This document shows positions 8,758 to 16,779 of a stretch of 41,931 nt of DNA, piece after piece (positions within the stretch are counted from its first letter, which is position 1; every line of letters starts with the position of its first letter). The notes under the pieces are model-generated. The model saw nothing but the letters and a program-made list of their open reading frames with translations, was not told the origin of the DNA and searched no databases. A program made the translations under genes and the position numbers. This stretch comes from Thioalkalivibrio sp. XN279 (lineage in GTDB: Bacteria; Pseudomonadota; Gammaproteobacteria; Steroidobacterales; XN24), in assembly GCF_011089885.1 (NCBI RefSeq), contig NZ_JAANBD010000001.1:1-41931 (forward strand), read 5' to 3'.

Positions 8758-9519
8758 TCAGCCCGCCATGAAGCTGGCGGCGAGCGTGCCCATCACCAGC
8801 GACCAGCCGTCGACCAACACGAACAGCATGATCTTGAACGGCAGCGAAATGATCAGCGGCGAGAGCATCACCATGCCCATGGACATCAGCACCGCGGCGA
8901 CCACCAGGTCGATGATCAGGAAGGGCAGCAGCAGCAGGAAACCGATCTGGAACGCCGTCTTCAGTTCGCTGGTGACGAACGCGGGCAGCAGCACCGAGAA
9001 CGGCACGTCGGCCTCGGACTCGAAGCCGTCGTGGCCGCCGAGGCTGGCGAACAGCTCGAGGTCGGGCGCACGCACCTGCGACATCATGAACTCGCGCATC
9101 GGCCCGCCCGCCGCGGCGATGGCCGCCGGCGCGTCCAGGCTCTCTTCGAGGTAAGGCTTCGCGGCCTCCTCGTAAATGCGCTCCAGCACCGGCGCCATGA
9201 TGAAAAAGCTCAGGAACAGGGCGAGGCCGATCAGCACCTGGTTGTTGGGCGTCTGCTGCGTGCCCATGCCCTGGCGCAGGATGGCCAGCACCACGATGAT
9301 GCGCGTGAAGGATGTGGTCATGATGAGCGCCGCCGGCACCAGGCTCAGCAACGTCATCAGCAACAAGACCTGCAGCGTCACGGAGTACTGCTGCGTGCCG
9401 TCTTCCGCCGTCGCTACCGAGAGCAGCTCCAGCTCGTTGCCGGCCGCCGCGCTGCCCGGCCAGGCAGAAAGCAACAGGGGCAGCACCGGCAGCAGTCGCC
9501 ACAAGGCCCGGCGCATCAT
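8758..9519 (-). CDS. fliP: Flagellar export gate protein FliP
   Basis: 253-residue membrane protein of the export gate core. It starts with a cleavable signal sequence (MMRRALWRLLPVLPLLL then AWPGSAAAG), as is usual for FliP. It then has the family motifs TSFTRIIVVLAILRQ and GTQQTPNNQVLIGLALFL, a periplasmic segment, and a C-terminal hydrophobic block (PFLIIDLVVAAVLMSMGM). The ATG at 9519 overlaps the fliO stop by four bases. The ORF is open in frame up to 9906, but that upstream part overlaps fliO in another frame and has no hydrophobic or family features. Confidence 0.95.
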   Translation of the reverse strand: MMRRALWRLLPVLPLLLSAWPGSAAAGNELELLSVATAEDGTQQYSVTLQVLLLMTLLSLVPAALIMTTSFTRIIVVLAILRQGMGTQQTPNNQVLIGLALFLSFFIMAPVLERIYEEAAKPYLEESLDAPAAIAAAGGPMREFMMSQVRAPDLELFASLGGHDGFESEADVPFSVLLPAFVTSELKTAFQIGFLLLLPFLIIDLVVAAVLMSMGMVMLSPLIISLPFKIMLFVLVDGWSLVMGTLAASFMAG

Positions 9520-9941
9520 GGCTTGCCGCTCCCCTTCATGCCGCCCAGGGCGGTGCGCAGTTGCGCCGCGAAACCGGGCGCCCCCGGGGCGCCCTCGACC
9601 GGAGCCACCGGCTCGTCCAGCACCAGCAGGGTCTGGATGCGGCCCGGCGCCGCGCCGAGCAGCAGCTGCCGCCCGCCCACTTCCACCAGCAACAGCCGTT
9701 CGCGCGCGCCGATCGAGGCGACCGACAGCACGCTGATTGCGCCGGGCAGCCGCCGTTGCATGCCGCCGTGGCGCCGCAGCAGGGCTGCGAGCCCGAAGAT
9801 CAGGCCGACCACCAGCACCAGCACGCCAAGCACGCGGGCCGCCTGGGCCGCCCCATCCACGCCCGGCGCCGCGCCGCTTGCAGCGGCGAGAACCGGGGCG
9901 GGGCATACGGCGAACAGAAGCAATGAGAAGCGACGCATCAT
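9516..9941 (-). CDS. fliO: Flagellar assembly protein FliO
   Basis: 141-residue small membrane protein. An N-terminal signal-like segment (MMRRFSLLLFAVCPAPVLAAA) is followed by one clear membrane span (VLGVLVLVVGLIFGLAALL) and a cytoplasmic domain with VASIGARERLLLVEVGGRQLLLG, the most conserved FliO block. FliO helps assemble the FliP ring. The start at 9941 is preceded by GAGG at normal spacing and lies eight bases after the fliN stop. The stop overlaps the fliP start. FliO is poorly conserved in general, so the assignment rests on this block and on its position between fliN and fliP. Confidence 0.9.
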   Translation of the reverse strand: MMRRFSLLLFAVCPAPVLAAASGAAPGVDGAAQAARVLGVLVLVVGLIFGLAALLRRHGGMQRRLPGAISVLSVASIGARERLLLVEVGGRQLLLGAAPGRIQTLLVLDEPVAPVEGAPGAPGFAAQLRTALGGMKGSGKP

Positions 9942-9949
9942 GCGGGACC

Positions 9950-10399
9950 TCAGCGCAACTTCCGCACGCGCTCGGCGGGGCTGATGACGTCGGTGAGGCG
10001 GATGCCGTATTTCTCGTTGATCACGACCACTTCGCCGTGGGCGATCAGCGTGCCGTTGACCAGCACGTCCATGGGCTCGCCGACCAGCCGCTCGAGCTCC
10101 ACCACCGAGCCCTGGTTGAGCTGCAGCAGGTTGCGGATCGGCACCTTGGCGCGGCCGATCTCCATCGACAGCGTGACCGGGATGTCGAGCACCACCTCCA
10201 GGTTGACGTCCTCGTTGCCCGGGCCACCCGAGGCCTCCAGGGCGGCCGGGGTGACGGGCTGGCCGGCGCCGTTGCCCGGCGGCTTGTGGCCGTTGCCCGC
10301 CTGGCGTCCGGCATTGGCCGTGACGGCCTGCTCGGCGACGGCCTGCTCGGCCATGGCGGCCGCCCAGTCGTCCATCGCCGCGGAATTCTGCTCGCTCAT
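9950..10399 (-). CDS. fliN: Flagellar motor switch protein FliN
   Basis: 149-residue C-ring protein. The C-terminal SpoA/FliN domain (about 75-149) is typical: LEVVLDIPVTLSMEIGRAK, LLQLNQGSVVELERLVGEP and NGTLIAHGEVVVINEKYGIR. Residues 1-70 are a low-complexity Ala/Gln/Gly-rich extension of the kind seen in Pseudomonas FliN. FliN forms the lower C-ring and helps bind FliH and CheY-P. The start overlaps the fliM stop by four bases. The gene is followed by fliO after eight bases. Confidence 0.96.
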   Translation of the reverse strand: MSEQNSAAMDDWAAAMAEQAVAEQAVTANAGRQAGNGHKPPGNGAGQPVTPAALEASGGPGNEDVNLEVVLDIPVTLSMEIGRAKVPIRNLLQLNQGSVVELERLVGEPMDVLVNGTLIAHGEVVVINEKYGIRLTDVISPAERVRKLR

Positions 10400-11421
10400 G
10401 TTCTCTGCTCCTTGCGGATGTCCTGCTTGATGTCATTGGTCACCGGATCGCGGCGTGCGCGCTCCAGCACCTGGATGGCGTGCCGGCCCTGGTGATGGCC
10501 GAAACGCCCGTGGAAAATGGGGATCTGCTCGGCGCACAAGGTCACGCGCTCCGGCATCTCGATGGGCAGCACGTCGCCCGGCTTGAGCCTGAGCAACTCG
10601 CCGACGCTGAGTTCGACCTCGACCAGCTTGCTGCTTACCTCGACCGTGGCCAGGCGCACTTCTTCCCGCAGCGCCTTGAGCCAGCGCCCGTCGCCGTCCG
10701 AGCGGTCGCTCTGCATGCCGGCGTCGAGCAGGTCGCGGATCGGCTCGACCATCGAGTAAGGCAGCGTCACGTGGAGGTCGCCGCCGCCGCCCTCGAGCTC
10801 CAGCCGGAAACTGCAGATCACCACCACTTCGCTCGGGCTGACGATATTGGCGAACTGGGGGTTGACCTCGGCGTTGATGAATTCGAACTCGACCGGCAGC
10901 ACCGGCGACCAGGCCTCGCCGAGGTCGTGAAAGGCCTGGTCGAGCACCATGCGCACCACGCGGCCTTCGGTCAGCGTGAACTCGCGGCCCTCGACCTTGG
11001 AGTGGAAGCGCCCGCCGCCGCCGAAGAAATGATCCACCAAGGTGAATACCAGGCGCGCATCGATCACGAACAGCGCGGTGCCGCGCAGCGGCCGCATGCG
11101 CACAAGGTTGAGGCTGGTGGGCACCGGCAGGGTGTGCACGTATTCGCCGAACTTTTGCAGCCGCACGCCGCTCACCGAGATCTCGGCGGAGCGCCGCAGC
11201 AGGTTGAACAGGCTGATGCGCAGGTGGCGCGCGAAGCGCTCGTTGATCATTTCCAGCGTCGGCATCCGGCCGCGCACGATGCGATCCTGGCTCGACAGGT
11301 CCACCGCGCGCGCGACACCGTCGTGCGCGCGCAGCTCCTGGTCGGTGTCCACGCTGCCGTCGTCCACCCCGTGCAACAGGGCGTCGATCTCGTCTTGGGA
11401 GAGAAGGTCTTGGCCGCTCAT
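10396..11421 (-). CDS. fliM: Flagellar motor switch protein FliM
   Basis: 341-residue C-ring protein. The N-terminal CheY-P-binding peptide is intact (DLLSQDEIDALLHGVDDG, from residue 4). The middle domain contains RIVRGRMPTLEMINERFARH and the GGGG RFHSK loop region, and the C-terminal SpoA domain is at about 260-330 (VELSVGELLRLKPGDVLPIE). CheY-P binding here changes motor direction; the likely donor is the CheY at 1162-1569. The ATG at 11421 is one base after the fliL stop codon, and the stop overlaps fliN. Confidence 0.96.
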   Translation of the reverse strand: MSGQDLLSQDEIDALLHGVDDGSVDTDQELRAHDGVARAVDLSSQDRIVRGRMPTLEMINERFARHLRISLFNLLRRSAEISVSGVRLQKFGEYVHTLPVPTSLNLVRMRPLRGTALFVIDARLVFTLVDHFFGGGGRFHSKVEGREFTLTEGRVVRMVLDQAFHDLGEAWSPVLPVEFEFINAEVNPQFANIVSPSEVVVICSFRLELEGGGGDLHVTLPYSMVEPIRDLLDAGMQSDRSDGDGRWLKALREEVRLATVEVSSKLVEVELSVGELLRLKPGDVLPIEMPERVTLCAEQIPIFHGRFGHHQGRHAIQVLERARRDPVTNDIKQDIRKEQRT

Positions 11422-11422
11422 G

Positions 11423-11986
11423 TCATTGCATCACGAAGGTGGAGAAATAGACGTCGGCCACCAGCGGGCGCCCGGCCAGCTGCTGCAGTTCCGCCTGCAC
11501 GGTCTTGAGCGCCTCCTGGCGCAGCGCTTCCTTGCCGGCACGGGTCAGCAGCGCCTCGTAATCGCGCTCGCTGAACAGCGCAATCAGCGCGTGGCGCAGC
11601 GCCGGCTCGTGGCGACGCGCGAGATCGAGGTCTTTCTTGTTGCCCGCCATCAGGTCCACGGACACCTGGAGATAGCGCAGCTGGCCACCGGCGGCGAAAT
11701 TCACCACCAGCGGTGGCTCCAGCGCGAGGTATTCCGCGCTCCCGGCATCGACGATCGCAGGCCGGCCCGGCTCGACGGCCGGCGCGGCGGATGCGCTGCC
11801 GGCCTCGGGACCGGCCTCGGGGGCGGCGGCGAAGAACCGGCTCCAGCCAAGCCAGCCGCCAGCGCCGAGGAGCGCAACGACGACGAGCAGCCAGGGCCAG
11901 CGCCGGCGCGGCGCAGGGGCTTCCGCTGCAACGGCGCCCTCCTCGTTCTCCATCTCGTCCTGGACGACTTGGTCCGCTTCATTCAT
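11423..11986 (-). CDS. fliL: Flagellar basal body-associated protein FliL
   Basis: 187-residue single-span membrane protein. A short cytoplasmic acidic N-terminus (about 1-28) is followed by an RRRWPWLLVVVALLG membrane span (about 28-48), an Ala/Pro-rich linker and the periplasmic FliL domain with YLALEPPLVVNFAAGG and LRYLQVSVDLMA. FliL surrounds stator units and supports torque. It is the first gene of the fliLMNOPQR-flhBA run and has a sigma-54 promoter about 46 bases upstream of its start (12032-12047). Confidence 0.93.
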   Translation of the reverse strand: MNEADQVVQDEMENEEGAVAAEAPAPRRRWPWLLVVVALLGAGGWLGWSRFFAAAPEAGPEAGSASAAPAVEPGRPAIVDAGSAEYLALEPPLVVNFAAGGQLRYLQVSVDLMAGNKKDLDLARRHEPALRHALIALFSERDYEALLTRAGKEALRQEALKTVQAELQQLAGRPLVADVYFSTFVMQ

Positions 11987-12031
11987 TGGCCGGTCTCCAT
12001 GCGCGCACGCGTTTGTTTACAGCGTGACTTG

Positions 12032-12047
12032 AGCAAGAGCCGTGCCA
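12032..12047 (-). promoter_or_regulatory. Sigma-54 promoter upstream of fliL
   Basis: Minus-strand TGGCACG-GCTC-TTGCT, a full match to the -24/-12 consensus. It lies in the fliK-fliL gap and would start transcription near 12020, giving a leader of roughly 35 bases before the fliL ATG at 11986. Sigma-54 promoters need an enhancer-binding protein, here probably FleQ or the FleR-like protein. Confidence 0.85.
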
Positions 12048-12083
12048 GCTTCTTCGAGGCTATAAAAAACAGGGGGTTAGAGA

Positions 12084-12120
12084 GGCCCGCCGCGGGCGCG
12101 TCAGCTTCTTGACGCGGCCC
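12084..12120 (-). terminator. Hairpin(s) after fliK, possible terminator
   Basis: Two overlapping inverted repeats lie just after the fliK stop. One has arms at 12094-12103 and 12110-12120 (GGGC-GCGTCA with TGACGC-G-GCCC, one-base bulge). The other, at 12085-12097, is GCCCGC-C-GCGGGC. They share bases 12094-12097, so only one can form at a time. A run of six T on the minus strand is at 12064-12069, about 16 bases past the second stem, too far for a textbook terminator. Confidence 0.35.
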
Positions 12121-12144
12121 GGAGCGGGCATGGCGGAGGCCGCC

Positions 12145-13266
12145 TCAGACGAAGGTGTCGACCAGGCCGCGCCCGCCGGCCGCCAGCGGCTGCGCCAGGA
12201 AGGATTCCTCGCCATCCTCGACCAGCTGCGCTGGATCGCCGTCGCCGGCGGTGGTCATTTCTTCCTCGGTACTGTCATCAGCGCCGTGTCGATCGACATC
12301 GAATCCGGACAGGGAAAAACCCTCCGCCTCCAGGGCCTCGCGCAGGCGTGGCGCGGCCTGCTCCAGCGCGTCGCGCGCCCCCGCCGTGGCGGCGTTGAAC
12401 GACAGGCGCAGCCCGTCTTCTTCCAGGCGCACCCGCACCTCGACCGCGCCCAGGTCGGGCGGATTGAGCCGCAGTTCGGCGGTCTGCACCTTGCCGCGCA
12501 CCATCCACAGGACACGCTGGCCAAGCGCCTCGGCCCAGTCGGGCCCGCCGGCCGGCACGGAGACCGACACGGTCGGCATGCCTCCTGCTGCGACTGAGGA
12601 CGACGCCGGGGCCGTTCCCCCCGGTCCCAGCATGCTCAACGCGGCTTCGGCAGCGCGCGCTGCGCTTGCCTCGACCTGCGCCCGGCCCGCGCCAGCTGCG
12701 TCCGCGGCCGCCTCCGCGACGCCCAGGGCCTGCATCAGCGTGGCCGCGGAAGCCGCGGGCGCACGATCTCCGGGCGCCGCCACGGCCATGCCGGGCGCCA
12801 CGCCGTGCAGCACCTGCAATATGCCGAGCAGCCGAGACAGCGAACCGCTGCCGTCTGGCGCGGTGCGCGTATCCGTGGCGGCGGTGGCCCGCAGGATTTC
12901 CGCCAGCTCCGGGGCGCGCGCCGCCAGCGCAATAGAAGCGGGCGCGGCAACCGGCTCCGGTGCTGTCAGCAGTCGCTGCAACGGTACCTCGAGCGCCTCG
13001 GGCAGGGCCTGCTGGGCAGCCTGCGTGCCGGTTGGTGCAAGCAATGCTGGGGCCGTGTCCTCGCCGGGTTCAGGGGTGGCGCCAGCACTGGCGGGATCTT
13101 CGGGACCGGCCGGGTCGCCCGGCCCACCCTCCGCTGCCGCCGGGCCGGCGAGCAGGCGCGCGAACACTGCGCCGCCCTGTGCCGGCTGCTCCGGACGCGC
13201 GCTGCGGCCAGGCCGTGCTTGCTGCGGCTCCACCTCCATGCCGGGCGACAGGGTGGGGGTACTCAT
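12145..13266 (-). CDS. fliK: Flagellar hook-length control protein FliK
   Basis: 373-residue secreted ruler protein. Most of the length (about 1-235) is Ala/Pro/Gly-rich and poorly conserved, as is usual for FliK. The conserved C-terminal domain covers about 245-330, with the core LRLNPPDLGAVEVRVRLEEDG and then LSFNAATAGARDALE and LREALEAEGFSLSGFDVD. FliK measures hook length and triggers the FlhB specificity switch. The ATG at 13266 overlaps the fliJ stop by four bases; the ORF is open upstream to 13299, but that would run into fliJ. The last gene of the fliEFGHIJK run. Confidence 0.9.
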   Translation of the reverse strand: MSTPTLSPGMEVEPQQARPGRSARPEQPAQGGAVFARLLAGPAAAEGGPGDPAGPEDPASAGATPEPGEDTAPALLAPTGTQAAQQALPEALEVPLQRLLTAPEPVAAPASIALAARAPELAEILRATAATDTRTAPDGSGSLSRLLGILQVLHGVAPGMAVAAPGDRAPAASAATLMQALGVAEAAADAAGAGRAQVEASAARAAEAALSMLGPGGTAPASSSVAAGGMPTVSVSVPAGGPDWAEALGQRVLWMVRGKVQTAELRLNPPDLGAVEVRVRLEEDGLRLSFNAATAGARDALEQAAPRLREALEAEGFSLSGFDVDRHGADDSTEEEMTTAGDGDPAQLVEDGEESFLAQPLAAGGRGLVDTFV

Positions 13267-13709
13267 GATCGCACTCCTGCGGCACGCCGTGCGGCGCACT
13301 CGTCCTGCTCACGTTGTTCACTGCGCTGGGCTGCGCGTTCCTCTTCGGCGCGAAACCGCGTCACGACCTTCTCCAGCGCCTCGCGGTCCATGCGCAAGGC
13401 CAGCCACTGGGCGCGCGCCGCCTCGAGCCGGCCGCGCGCGTGTTCCACCAGCACGCGCTGGCGATTCACCGCCTCGCTCAGCTGGCCCAGGAACAGCCGG
13501 CCGTCGCGCAGCAACGCGGTGCCGCCGCATGCACCCTGGGCGACGGCGTCGGCATACTCCTGCCACCAGGCGCGGAGCTCGGCCAGCTTGCTCTCTTCCG
13601 CCGACATCGCCTCCTGCGCCTTGCCGAATTCCTGCACCGCGGCCTGCTCCCTGCGGTCGGCCACGCGCACCATCGGCTCCAGCCGGCGGCTCCTCAATTC
13701 ACCTTGCAT
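13263..13709 (-). CDS. fliJ: Flagellar export chaperone FliJ
   Basis: 148-residue protein predicted to be almost entirely helical, consistent with the FliJ coiled coil. It has a charged N-terminal segment (RRLEPMVRVADRREQ), an internal AVNRQRVLVEHARGRLEAAR stretch and a C-terminal charged helix. FliJ links the FliI ATPase ring to FlhA and helps deliver chaperones. It lies four bases after fliI and overlaps fliK. Sequence identity to FliJ families is usually weak, so the call leans partly on size, helical character and position. Confidence 0.9.
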   Translation of the reverse strand: MQGELRSRRLEPMVRVADRREQAAVQEFGKAQEAMSAEESKLAELRAWWQEYADAVAQGACGGTALLRDGRLFLGQLSEAVNRQRVLVEHARGRLEAARAQWLALRMDREALEKVVTRFRAEEERAAQRSEQREQDECAARRAAGVRS

Positions 13710-13713
13710 AGCG

Positions 13714-15093
13714 TCAGTCTCCCTCGCCCTTCGGGGCCACGACTTCCTTTAGCGATCCCAGGCTCTGCCCCAGGGGCACCGCCTCGTGCATGTCCTGCCG
13801 GAGCCAACCCTCGAGCCGCGGCTGGAACGCCACGGCTTCATCCACAACGGGGTCTGACCCCGTTTTGTAGGCGCCGACGCTGAGCAGGTCGCGGTGCTGC
13901 GACCAGGTGGCGTACAAGCGGCGGAAGCGCAGCGCGGCCTGGCGATGCTCCGGTTCACAGATGTCATTCATGGCGCGGCTGATCGAGGCCTCGATGTCGA
14001 TGGCCGGATAGCGCCCGCCCTCGGCGACGCGCCGGGACAGCACCACGTGACCGTCGAGCACGGCGCGCGCGGCGTCCGCGATCGGGTCGTTGGTGTCGTC
14101 GCCCTCGGCCAGCACCGTGTAGAACGCAGTGATGGAACCCGCGCCCGGTTCGCCGTTGCCGGCGCGCTCCACCAGCTGGGGCAGGCGCGCGAACACCGAA
14201 GGGGTGTAGCCCTTGGTGGCCGGCGGCTCGCCGATGGCCAGCCCGATCTCGCGCTGGGCCTGGGCGAAGCGCGTCAGGGAGTCCATCAGCAACAGCACGT
14301 TGAGCCCGCGATCGCGGAAATACTCGGCGATGGTGGTGGCGAGCATGGCGCCGTGCAGGCGCATCAGCGGCGGATGGTCCGCCGGCGTGGCGACCACGAC
14401 GGCGCGCTGCATGCCCTCCGGGCCGAGCGTGCGCTGCACGAACTCGTTCACTTCGCGGCCGCGCTCGCCGATGAGCCCGACCACGGTGACGTCTGCCGCC
14501 GTGTAGCGCGTCATCATGCCCAGCAGGACGCTCTTGCCCACGCCGCTGCCGGCAAAAAGCCCCATGCGCTGGCCGCGCGCCACCGTCAGCAGGCCGTTGA
14601 TGGCGCGCACGCCGACGTCGAGCGGCTCCTCGAGCGGCGCACGCGACAAGGGGTTGATGGCGCGGCCGCGCAACGGCATGCGCGCCTCGCAATCCAGCGG
14701 GCCGCGTCCGTCCAACGGCTGGCCCGCCCCATCGACGACGCGGCCCAGCATCGCCTCGCCCACCGGCGCGTCGTGCGCACCGGCCAGGGGCCGCACGCGC
14801 GCCCCGGGCGTGAGACCATGAATATCGCCCTCGGGCATGAGGAACATCCGCTCCCCGGCGAAACCGACCACCTCGGCCTCGGTGCGCGCCCCGCCGGCGC
14901 TGATCACGCAGCAGCGGCCGCCCACGGGCGCCTCGCAGCCGACCGCCTCGAGAGTCAGGCCCACCATGCGCACCAGCCGGCCCTCGGCCACCATCGGCTC
15001 GTCCGTCGACACGCGACGGCGCCGCCGCTGCAGCCGGGCGCACAACGCAGCGTTGCGCGCGGGCGGCAGCAAGCGTGTCGCCGCGCCGTTCAC
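13714..15093 (-). CDS. fliI: Flagellum-specific ATPase FliI
   Basis: 459-residue type III export ATPase of the F1-beta-like family. Walker A AGSGVGKS is at 181-188, with [14 protein letters not shown] and the Walker B stretch [18 protein letters not shown]. The C-terminal part contains the conserved [14 protein letters not shown] motif. It energises export and unloads chaperones, working with FliH and FliJ. The start is the GTG at 15093, overlapping the fliH stop by four bases. Oddity: the codons for Thr-Gly-Ser-Asp-Pro coincide with a near-perfect inverted repeat (13846-13864) that recurs in flgA. Confidence 0.96.
   Translation of the reverse strand: MNGAATRLLPPARNAALCARLQRRRRRVSTDEPMVAEGRLVRMVGLTLEAVGCEAPVGGRCCVISAGGARTEAEVVGFAGERMFLMPEGDIHGLTPGARVRPLAGAHDAPVGEAMLGRVVDGAGQPLDGRGPLDCEARMPLRGRAINPLSRAPLEEPLDVGVRAINGLLTVARGQRMGLFAGSGVGKSVLLGMMTRYTAADVTVVGLIGERGREVNEFVQRTLGPEGMQRAVVVATPADHPPLMRLHGAMLATTIAEYFRDRGLNVLLLMDSLTRFAQAQREIGLAIGEPPATKGYTPSVFARLPQLVERAGNGEPGAGSITAFYTVLAEGDDTNDPIADAARAVLDGHVVLSRRVAEGGRYPAIDIEASISRAMNDICEPEHRQAALRFRRLYATWSQHRDLLSVGAYKTGSDPVVDEAVAFQPRLEGWLRQDMHEAVPLGQSLGSLKEVVAPKGEGD
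13846..13864. repeat. Short inverted repeat AACGGGGTC-T-GACCCCGTT
   Basis: Perfect nine-base arms around a single central base, inside fliI. The 13-base core (13849-13861) recurs exactly at 37551-37563 in flgA. In both genes the core encodes Gly-Ser-Asp-Pro. GSDP is a conserved family motif in FliI, so protein constraint explains part of this copy. Confidence 0.7.
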
Positions 15094-15773
15094 GACCCCG
15101 ACTCCGCAACCTGACGCTCGCTGCCGAGCACCCGTTCACACACCCGCGCGAGGCGGGTCTCCAGGCTGGCGTCTATGTTGGACACCTCGGTTCCGATGCG
15201 CGCGCCGCCCCGCGTCAGCGTAGGGTCGGCGATGATGCGGCAGGCCGGGGAAGCCTCGCTGGCGCCGAACACCTGCTCGACCAGCCGGGCATCCTCGGGA
15301 TGCAGGTGCACCCGCACCTGCCGCTCGCCCACGGGCAGGGAAGCGATACCTTCCCGCACCACGGCCACGATCTCGCCGGGATTCGCCTTGAGCTCGCGCC
15401 GCACCAGCCGGCGCGTGGCGGCCAATACCAGCTCCACGAGCTCCTGCTCGACTTCTGCGTCAAGCTGTTCCAGGGGCTGGGCCAGGCCGGCGAATATTTT
15501 CTCCAGCGCGGCGCCGCGCTGCGCGATCTCCGCCTTGCCCGCCTCGAGCCCGGCCGCAAACCCGGCTTGGTAGCCGCTCTCGCGTGCCTCGCGCTCGATG
15601 GATTCGAGGTGGCCGGCCGTCAGCATGCCGTCGCGACGCGCTGGCATGGGGGTTCCGACCGAGGGCATTGCCCAGGGTTGGGCGCCCTCGCCCGACACGA
15701 TGCGTGTCGCCGGAACGCCGCCCGGCTCCGCCGCCGCGGAAGGCCCTGCCGACGGTGCGTGGGCCTCAGACAT
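15090..15773 (-). CDS. fliH: Flagellar assembly protein FliH
   Basis: 227-residue export-apparatus protein that binds FliI and tethers it to FliN. The N-terminal part is Ala/Pro-rich; the middle contains [16 protein letters not shown], a GxxxG-type repeat characteristic of FliH, followed by helices ([20 protein letters not shown]) and the C-terminal V/FliH domain. The ATG at 15773 was chosen; an in-frame GTG at 15788 is possible. The start overlaps the fliG end by eight bases, and the stop overlaps the fliI start. Confidence 0.93.
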   Translation of the reverse strand: MSEAHAPSAGPSAAAEPGGVPATRIVSGEGAQPWAMPSVGTPMPARRDGMLTAGHLESIEREARESGYQAGFAAGLEAGKAEIAQRGAALEKIFAGLAQPLEQLDAEVEQELVELVLAATRRLVRRELKANPGEIVAVVREGIASLPVGERQVRVHLHPEDARLVEQVFGASEASPACRIIADPTLTRGGARIGTEVSNIDASLETRLARVCERVLGSERQVAESGS

Positions 15774-16779
15774 ACTGTTCGCCGCCACGGCCGCCGAGGG
15801 CGATCTCGCCGCTCTCCGCCATCTTGCGCGCCACGGCGAGGATCTCCTTTTGCGCCGCCTCGACGTCGCTCAGCCGCACCGGGCCCTTGGCCTCGAGGTC
15901 GTCGCGCATCATCTCGGCAGCGCGCTTGGACATGTTGCGGAAGATCTTCTCTCGCACCGGCGCGCTGGCGCCCTTCAGCGCCAGGATCAGCTTGTCGCCC
16001 TGCAGGTCGCGCAGCAGCGCCTGCACGCCGCGGTCGTCGACGTCCACCAGGTTCTCGAAAGTGAACATGAGCTCCTGGATGCGGCCGCCGAGGTCGGCGT
16101 CGGAGCCGCGAATCTGCTCCAGCACCTTCATCTCGGTGGAGGAGTCGAGGAAGTTCATGATGTCTGCTGCGCTCTTCAGGCCGCCCATCACGGAGGACTT
16201 GTGGCTGCTGTTGAGGGCGAACTGTTTTTCCAGGATCTGGTCCAGCTCCTGCAACGCGCTCGGCTGGATGCTGTCCAGCGTGGCGATGCGCATGACGATC
16301 TCGGGGTGCAGCCGGTCAGGCAGGTGCGCCAGCACGTCCGCGGCCTGGTCCGGGTCGAGGAACGACAGCACGATGGAAATGATCTGCGGATGCTCGAGCC
16401 GGATCATCTCCGCCACGGCGCGCGGGTCCATCCACTTCAGCGCCTCGAGCCCCTTCGAACTGCGCCCGGTGAGGATGCGATCGATCAGGCTGCCGGCCTT
16501 GTCCTCGCCGAGCGCCGAGATGAGCACGTTGCGCACGTATTCGTCGCTGCCGACGCCGAGCGCGGTCTGCTCCTGCACCGTCTGCACGAAGTCGTCCAGC
16601 ACCCGGTTCATGTCCTGGCGCGAGATGCTGTTTAGAGCCGCCATGGCGGCGCCCACGCGTTGCACTTCCTTCGGGCCCATGTGCTTGAGCACCCCGGCCG
16701 CATAGTCCTCGCCGAGGCTCATCAGGAGCACGGCGGCGCGGTCGGTGCCCGTCATCGGCAGCGAATCACTGGTTGCCAT
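15766..16779 (-). CDS. fliG: Flagellar motor switch protein FliG
   Basis: 337-residue rotor protein. The N-terminal domain starts TGTDRAAVLLMSLGED, the middle domain carries the EHPQ motif (LEHPQIISIVLSFLDPDQA), and the C-terminal torque domain includes VLEQIRGSDADLGGRIQELMFTFE and the charged helix LILALKGA...VREKIFRNMSKRAAE. It links the MS ring (FliF) to the C-ring and is the rotor face for the stator. The start overlaps the fliF 3' end by 14 bases, supporting tight coupling of the two partners. Length is typical. Confidence 0.97.
   Translation of the reverse strand: MATSDSLPMTGTDRAAVLLMSLGEDYAAGVLKHMGPKEVQRVGAAMAALNSISRQDMNRVLDDFVQTVQEQTALGVGSDEYVRNVLISALGEDKAGSLIDRILTGRSSKGLEALKWMDPRAVAEMIRLEHPQIISIVLSFLDPDQAADVLAHLPDRLHPEIVMRIATLDSIQPSALQELDQILEKQFALNSSHKSSVMGGLKSAADIMNFLDSSTEMKVLEQIRGSDADLGGRIQELMFTFENLVDVDDRGVQALLRDLQGDKLILALKGASAPVREKIFRNMSKRAAEMMRDDLEAKGPVRLSDVEAAQKEILAVARKMAESGEIALGGRGGEQYV

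Noticed and set aside
6796-9984. Very long plus-strand open frame (over 1000 codons) opposite flhB, fliR, fliQ, fliP and fliO
   Set aside because: It is an antisense shadow caused by high GC at third codon positions; the translation is His/Gln/Arg-rich low complexity with no domain, and five well-recognised genes lie on the other strand.
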